Shown here: in pieces, positions 7,194-10,916 of the stretch
Layout of the letters: each line of letters begins with the position of its first letter
Position numbering within the stretch: position 1 is the stretch's first letter
Origin: Candidatus Aegiribacteria sp.
GTDB lineage: Bacteria > Fermentibacterota > Fermentibacteria > Fermentibacterales > Fermentibacteraceae
DNA: 10,916 nucleotides
Assembly: GCA_021107345.1 (NCBI GenBank)
Contig: JAIOSX010000338.1
Span: 1-10,916 of the forward strand
Reading direction: 5' to 3'
The notes under the pieces: generated by a model
Told to the model about the DNA's origin: nothing
The model's input: the letters and a program-made list of their open reading frames with translations, nothing else
Database searches by the model: none
Translations under genes and position numbers: made by a program

Positions 7194-8228
7194 ATGAATA
7201 AGGTATCAGCGGTTACAGGCATTCTTATGGAACTCCTCACGACCAGAAGCGTTTCCGGCCATACAGATGAAGCCATGAGAATAATCCAGGATCAATTTAA
7301 GGCGCTCGGGCTTGAAACGAAAAGAACCAGAAAGGGCAGTCTGATCGCTACACTCGCGGGAAGAAGTAATGAAGGTATCATACTGTCGTCTCATATGGAT
7401 ACTCTTGGCGGGATGATCAGCGGAATTGAGGACGAAAGCGGAAAAATCAGACTGCACCCCATAGGATCGTTTACAATGTCAAGCATTGAGGGGGAATACT
7501 GCCGGATTGAAACGTGGGACGGAAAGCTTTTCGATGGAACCATTCTGTTTGACAGTACATCAGTTCATGCCCACGGCATGGAAGATGCATCAGCAAAGCG
7601 AAAGAAAAAGAATATGTACGTCAGGATTGATGAAGAAGTGTCTTCGGGTGAAGATGTGCGGAAACTGGGAATATCCATAGGGAATTACATCCATTTCGAT
7701 CCCAGGCCTGTCATGACGGAATCGGGGTTCATTAAATCAAGGCACATTGATGACAAGGCCGGTGTAGCTGTTCTTCTCCAGTCTGCCGTCGATCTTGTTT
7801 CCGATGCTATCATTCCTTCGTATACGCTTCACTTCCTGGTAACCGGATACGAGGAAGTAGGTCATGGTGCCGCAGGGTTACTTCCGGATAACATAAGGGA
7901 GTTCATTGCCGTCGATATGGGTGTTGCCGGCCCCGGGCGGGAATCCTCAGAGGATAAGGTAACTATCTGTGCTGCTGATAGTACCGGTCCATTCAACTAT
8001 CTGTTGACAAAGAAATTGATCGAAGTAGCAAAGACTGAATCCATTCCGCACGCAATTGACACGTTCCCACACTACGGGTCGGATGCCGCGACGGTGCTGA
8101 AGGCAGGTCTTGATGTCAGGCATGGCTTGATAGGCCCCGGAGTTGATTCCTCGCATGCGATGGAAAGAACGCATATAAAAGCTCTCAGGGCGACTATTGA
8201 TCTTATAAAGGCATACGTGAGCAGATAA
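7194..8228 (+). CDS. M42-family metallopeptidase (aminopeptidase/deacylase type)
   Basis: This 344-residue cytoplasmic protein has the M42/M20 (MH clan) two-metal hydrolase pattern. Numbered from ATG 7194, the probable metal or catalytic residues are H67 and D69 in SHMDTLG, D186 or D187 in RHIDDKAG, the general-base pair E220-E221 in YEEVGHG, D241 in AVDMG, and H321 in DSSHAMERTH. Residues between about 85 and 165 form the inserted dimerisation-type domain. Family members are usually aminopeptidases on short peptides, forming dodecameric shells, or related amide hydrolases. From memory the whole-length pattern, in particular HMDTLG near residue 67 and the H-ERTH end, resembles the M42 subfamily found beside N-acetylglutaminylglutamine amide (NAGGN) osmoprotectant genes, and the length agrees. 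No NAGGN synthesis gene is in this window, so that link is only a suggestion. The stop is 4 bp from the opposing response-regulator stop. An upstream extension to TTG 7161 is possible. Confidence 0.88.
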   Translation: MNKVSAVTGILMELLTTRSVSGHTDEAMRIIQDQFKALGLETKRTRKGSLIATLAGRSNEGIILSSHMDTLGGMISGIEDESGKIRLHPIGSFTMSSIEGEYCRIETWDGKLFDGTILFDSTSVHAHGMEDASAKRKKKNMYVRIDEEVSSGEDVRKLGISIGNYIHFDPRPVMTESGFIKSRHIDDKAGVAVLLQSAVDLVSDAIIPSYTLHFLVTGYEEVGHGAAGLLPDNIREFIAVDMGVAGPGRESSEDKVTICAADSTGPFNYLLTKKLIEVAKTESIPHAIDTFPHYGSDAATVLKAGLDVRHGLIGPGVDSSHAMERTHIKALRATIDLIKAYVSR

Positions 8229-8232
8229 GTAA

Positions 8233-8601
8233 TCAGGAATCCAGGAGATCCTCCACTGCTTTATTGAGTTCTCTGATGGATATCGGTTTCTGAAAAGTGT
8301 ACTGAGCTCCCAACGAAGACGCGACTCTAAGGTAACCGTCAGGTGCCATCGAACCACCTCCAGAGCATGCGATTATTTTCGCGTCAGGTTTTATTCTTCT
8401 GAGCTCACGAATGGTTTCTATACCTTCCATATCAGGCATAATGATGTCGGTTATCACGACGTCAACATCTTCAGATCTGAATATACTGAGTGCTGTCTTG
8501 CCGTTAGCAGCATCCAATACATCGTAGTTTTTTTTCTTGAATGCTGTTACAAGCATGTTCCTTATCATGGGATCATCGTCTACTATGAGTAATAATGGCA
8601 T
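8233..8601 (-). CDS. Single-domain (CheY/Spo0F-like) response regulator
   Basis: This 122-residue protein is a complete receiver domain and nothing else, so it has no output domain of its own. The acidic pocket is D8-D9-D10 (IVDDDP), the phosphoacceptor is D52 (VITDIIMPDMEG), the switch hydroxyl is S80 in ACSGGG, and the invariant Lys is K105 in FQKPIS. All residues needed for phosphorylation are present. Such proteins either carry phosphate between relay steps, as Spo0F does, or bind a target directly, as CheY does. The neighbouring divergent gene encodes a hybrid histidine kinase, the obvious candidate partner (inference). AAAGG lies five bases before the ATG at 8601, supporting the start. 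It converges with the M42 peptidase gene, with only 4 bp between stops. The target of the phosphorylated form cannot be told from the sequence. Confidence 0.93.
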   Translation of the reverse strand: MPLLLIVDDDPMIRNMLVTAFKKKNYDVLDAANGKTALSIFRSEDVDVVITDIIMPDMEGIETIRELRRIKPDAKIIACSGGGSMAPDGYLRVASSLGAQYTFQKPISIRELNKAVEDLLDS

Positions 8602-8786
8602 AGATACCTTTGCTTTCGTTGGTTATTTATGATTAACATATAAAAGCAATATTGAATATACAACAATACGTCGAAACCGCTTCATCGATTATTACGGGTG
8701 ATTTCGAATGTGATGCTTGCGTTTTCATCCATCTTTGCGATAGATTCAATACACGGATGGATTAACCTATTAACAAGGGGTTTAAT
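8602..8786. promoter_or_regulatory. Shared divergent intergenic region between response regulator and hybrid kinase
   Basis: These 185 AT-rich bases separate two divergent signalling genes and must hold the promoters of both, or a bidirectional one. Only weak hexamers are visible. On the minus strand there is TTGTTG (8666-8661), an 18-base spacer and TATATG (8642-8637). On the plus strand there is TTGCGT (8717-8722), 18 bases and TAGATT (8741-8746). A good ribosome site AAGGGG (8775-8780) precedes the kinase ATG by six bases. I see no clear operator, riboswitch or hairpin. Confidence 0.4.
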
Positions 8787-10739
8787 ATGCCAGCTTCGGA
8801 TAGTCCAGAGAGTACTGCGATGAACAAGATGTTTTTCAACTCCCAGGGTGCAGGTGTATTCGTAGTAGATTCCTCAACAGGCGGAATAATCGAGGCCAAC
8901 AGCACAGCTCTTCGTATGCTGGAGATGCCTGCAACTGCTGTAATCGGAAAACTTTTCAGTAATTTCCTCAGGTCAGCAGACGGCAAACCTCTGCTGATTT
9001 CGAACGAGGCCGTACACGGCAACCTGAGAATATACCGGGGCCGGAGAATCCCTGTTGTCATTTCAACAGTATGCTGTTCCATTGGAAAACAGAAGGGATT
9101 TATCCATACATTCATAAAAACGAAAGACAGAGATACAAAAAAGGAAGATTCAAGCAGTGACAGCGAGGAAAAATTCAAAGCCATTTCGGAATCCACACAG
9201 GATGCCATAATAATGATGAATAACGAAAAACAGATATCGTTCGTGAACTCAACTGCCTGTAGAATGTTCGGTTATTCAGCGGATGAAATGATGGGGGAGG
9301 ACCTCCATGAACTGATAGCTCCCGGCAAGTACATCGATTCTTTCAGAAAGGGATTTGAAAGTTTCCGCAATTCGGGTGAAGGAATTGTTCTTGGGCGTAC
9401 ACTTGAAATCGAAGCACGAAGGAAGAATGGCAACATATTCCCTGTTGAACTTTCAGTGTCTTCTACCAAACAGCATGATGGATGGCACGCAATAGGCATA
9501 ATAAAGGATATTACCGAGAAACGGAATGCGGAGAGGGAAATAATTGCAGCCACTGAAGCTGCCGCGAACGCATCCAGGACCAAATCCGAATTTCTCGCGA
9601 ATATGAGCCATGAGATCCGGACTCCCCTCAATTCTATTATCGGAACATTAGATCTTCTGACCGATACCAAGCCTAATGAAGAACAGGAATATTTTATTGA
9701 ATTCATACGATCCTCCGGGAATAGCCTTCTTGAACTGGTGAATAATATTCTGGATATCTCACAGATGGAAGCCGGGAAAATAACCCTGGATATAATCCCG
9801 TTCAATGTCAGAGATTCCCTTAATAAGGTGATAGATACCCTTGTACCCCGTGCTGAGAAAAAAGGACTTGCTCTGACATGCGAAATAAGCGACGATGTGC
9901 CCGGATACCTTAGCGGTGACCCTGACAAACTCCAGCAGATTATTGTAAATCTCGTAGGCAACTCCATCAAATTCACTGAATCAGGCAGTATAAAGGTATT
10001 TGCTGAAAGCAGCGAGATTTCAGGAAAGAAAGCGGTTATAAGGTTTTCAGTATTAGACACCGGCATCGGAATTCCACCCGCGAAACTGGAAAGCATCTTT
10101 AACAGTTTCTCCCAGGCTGATACGTCGATTACAAGAAAATTCGGTGGCACCGGCCTGGGTTTGACCATATCGAAGAACCTGGTACACCTGATGAACGGAG
10201 ATATCACCCTTGACAGCCAGCTTGATCAGGGAAGCACTTTTTCCTTCACTGCGGAATTCGATATTCATCACGAACTCTCTGATAAGAAGGACTCGAAAAC
10301 CGCTTCCGACGGGCCGGAGAAGAATACAGGAAGGATCATGAGAGATCTCAGAATACTGCTTGTAGATGATTCGCCTGACAACAGATTTCTGGTAAAGGCT
10401 TTCCTCAGAAAGGAATCCTGCCTGATAGTAGAAGCGGAGAACGGCAGCGAAGCTCTGGAGAAGTACTTCATCAAGAACTGGGATGTCATTCTGATGGACA
10501 TGCAGATGCCAGTAATGGACGGATACACCGCAACAGCGAGAATCCGTGAGATCGAAAGAGAAAAAGGACTAAGACACATACCGGTGGTTGCTCTTACGGC
10601 ACATACAATAAACACTGAGATCAGAAGGTGTCTTGACGCAGGATGCGATGTTCACCTTGCAAAGCCCGTAAGCAAGAATGCTCTGATTAAATTGATTTCA
10701 GAGATCACTCATAATGTTGACAATCACGATGTTGAATAG
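8787..10739 (+). CDS. Soluble hybrid sensor histidine kinase (PAS-PAS-HisKA-HATPase-REC)
   Basis: This 650-residue protein has no membrane segment, so it should sense a cytoplasmic signal. Domains in order are a first PAS-like domain (about 12-110), a linker rich in Ser, Asp and Lys (about 112-127), a second PAS with its C-terminal PAC part (about 128-245, ending GIIKDITEKRNAE), a helical linker, and HisKA (about 265-330) with the phosphoacceptor H275 in MSHEIRTPLN. The ATP-binding domain (about 375-492) has the N-box N388/N392, the G1 box D424-T-G-I-G and the G2 box GGTGLGL (453-459). A C-terminal receiver (about 520-640) has D527-D528, phosphoacceptor D571, T604 and K626. There is no HPt domain, so onward transfer from D571 would need a separate HPt protein. 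All catalytic residues look intact. No cofactor ligand of the PAS domains (haem, FAD) can be assigned. It diverges from the single-domain response regulator gene. Confidence 0.95.
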   Translation: MPASDSPESTAMNKMFFNSQGAGVFVVDSSTGGIIEANSTALRMLEMPATAVIGKLFSNFLRSADGKPLLISNEAVHGNLRIYRGRRIPVVISTVCCSIGKQKGFIHTFIKTKDRDTKKEDSSSDSEEKFKAISESTQDAIIMMNNEKQISFVNSTACRMFGYSADEMMGEDLHELIAPGKYIDSFRKGFESFRNSGEGIVLGRTLEIEARRKNGNIFPVELSVSSTKQHDGWHAIGIIKDITEKRNAEREIIAATEAAANASRTKSEFLANMSHEIRTPLNSIIGTLDLLTDTKPNEEQEYFIEFIRSSGNSLLELVNNILDISQMEAGKITLDIIPFNVRDSLNKVIDTLVPRAEKKGLALTCEISDDVPGYLSGDPDKLQQIIVNLVGNSIKFTESGSIKVFAESSEISGKKAVIRFSVLDTGIGIPPAKLESIFNSFSQADTSITRKFGGTGLGLTISKNLVHLMNGDITLDSQLDQGSTFSFTAEFDIHHELSDKKDSKTASDGPEKNTGRIMRDLRILLVDDSPDNRFLVKAFLRKESCLIVEAENGSEALEKYFIKNWDVILMDMQMPVMDGYTATARIREIEREKGLRHIPVVALTAHTINTEIRRCLDAGCDVHLAKPVSKNALIKLISEITHNVDNHDVE

Positions 10740-10847
10740 AATGAAACGCCGGAGAAACCGATGAAAAGCGGGAAGATCAATCAGTATCACCGTAAGTCCT
10801 GAACTGTCGGAGCATTTATCGAGAGAGCCGGACACACATAGAGCATA

Positions 10848-10916
10848 ATGAGGATAGAGGAGGGCATCGAAGAGCTGGATCAATACCTCGAAAACCTTGA
10901 GATAGTGAAGGAAGAC
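10848..10916 (+). CDS. Possible start of a further gene, truncated by window end
   Basis: An ATG at 10848 opens a frame that stays open for 23 codons to the end of the window. The peptide begins MRIEEGIEELDQYLENLE and looks like a charged amphipathic helix, which is plausible protein composition. An in-frame TAG at 10839 sits just upstream, so this ATG would be the first possible start. There is no strong Shine-Dalgarno sequence. The 108 bases between the kinase stop and this ATG contain only very short open frames and no visible terminator. Too little is present to name a family. Confidence 0.35.
   Translation, partial: MRIEEGIEELDQYLENLEIVKED

Noticed and set aside
8650..8750. ATTGAAT and ATTCAAT inverted copies about 85 bp apart in the divergent signalling gap
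   Set aside because: A seven-base match in an AT-rich region is expected by chance, and nothing else supports an operator.
8713..8823. A 36-residue open frame overlapping the kinase start, possible leader peptide
   Set aside because: There is no ribosome site, it overlaps the kinase in another frame, and it shows no attenuator-like hairpin or codon run.
9272..10207. A 311-codon open frame on the minus strand inside the hybrid kinase gene
   Set aside because: It lies wholly within a gene with intact kinase motifs on the other strand. Its translation is Ser/Ile/Arg-rich and shows no domain.
10698..10883. A 61-codon minus-strand open frame at the right end
   Set aside because: It runs into the 3' end of the kinase gene, has no ribosome site, and competes with a more plausible plus-strand start at 10848.

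Overview
The window looks like an ordinary chromosomal stretch from a diderm (Gram-negative-type) bacterium of middling GC. The evidence is the C-terminus of an ADP-heptose:LPS heptosyltransferase-like protein, a predicted lipoprotein with a lipobox, and Shine-Dalgarno-type ribosome sites in front of several genes. I see no phage, transposon, integron, CRISPR array, tRNA or rRNA. The exact phylum cannot be read from the sequence. The mixture of genes would suit a deltaproteobacterium-like or candidate-phylum lineage, but that is only an impression.

Layout. Positions 3-4559 hold three forward genes packed head to tail: the 3' part of a family 9 glycosyltransferase (heptosyltransferase type), a complete DNA polymerase I (polA, 532-3222), and a predicted outer-envelope lipoprotein of the sulfatase/alkaline phosphatase superfamily (3222-4559). 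They overlap by 8 nt and 1 nt, so they are probably translated from one message. From 4599 onward the strand changes at every gene: a SpoU/TrmH-type RNA methyltransferase (-), a ComEC/Rec2-type DNA-uptake channel without the usual C-terminal hydrolase domain (+), an unrecognised exported protein (-), an M42-type metallopeptidase (+), a single-domain response regulator (-) and a soluble hybrid sensor histidine kinase (+). The last 69 bases appear to open a further gene that runs off the end.

How the genes may work together. The clearest functional pair is the stand-alone receiver (8233-8601) and the hybrid kinase (8787-10739). They are transcribed away from a shared 185-bp gap and look like a phosphorelay module that would need an HPt protein from elsewhere. 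The exported protein and the M42 peptidase diverge from a 71-bp gap containing a symmetric ATTATAAT, which reads as a perfect -10 hexamer on both strands. The methyltransferase and the comEC-like gene diverge with overlapping 5' ends. The remaining genes are housekeeping or envelope functions with no obvious shared pathway.

I looked for a novel system and did not find a convincing one. The most interesting points are the threonine in place of the formylglycine cysteine/serine in the sulfatase-like lipoprotein, the receiver plus hybrid-kinase module, the symmetric bidirectional -10, and the orphan exported protein.
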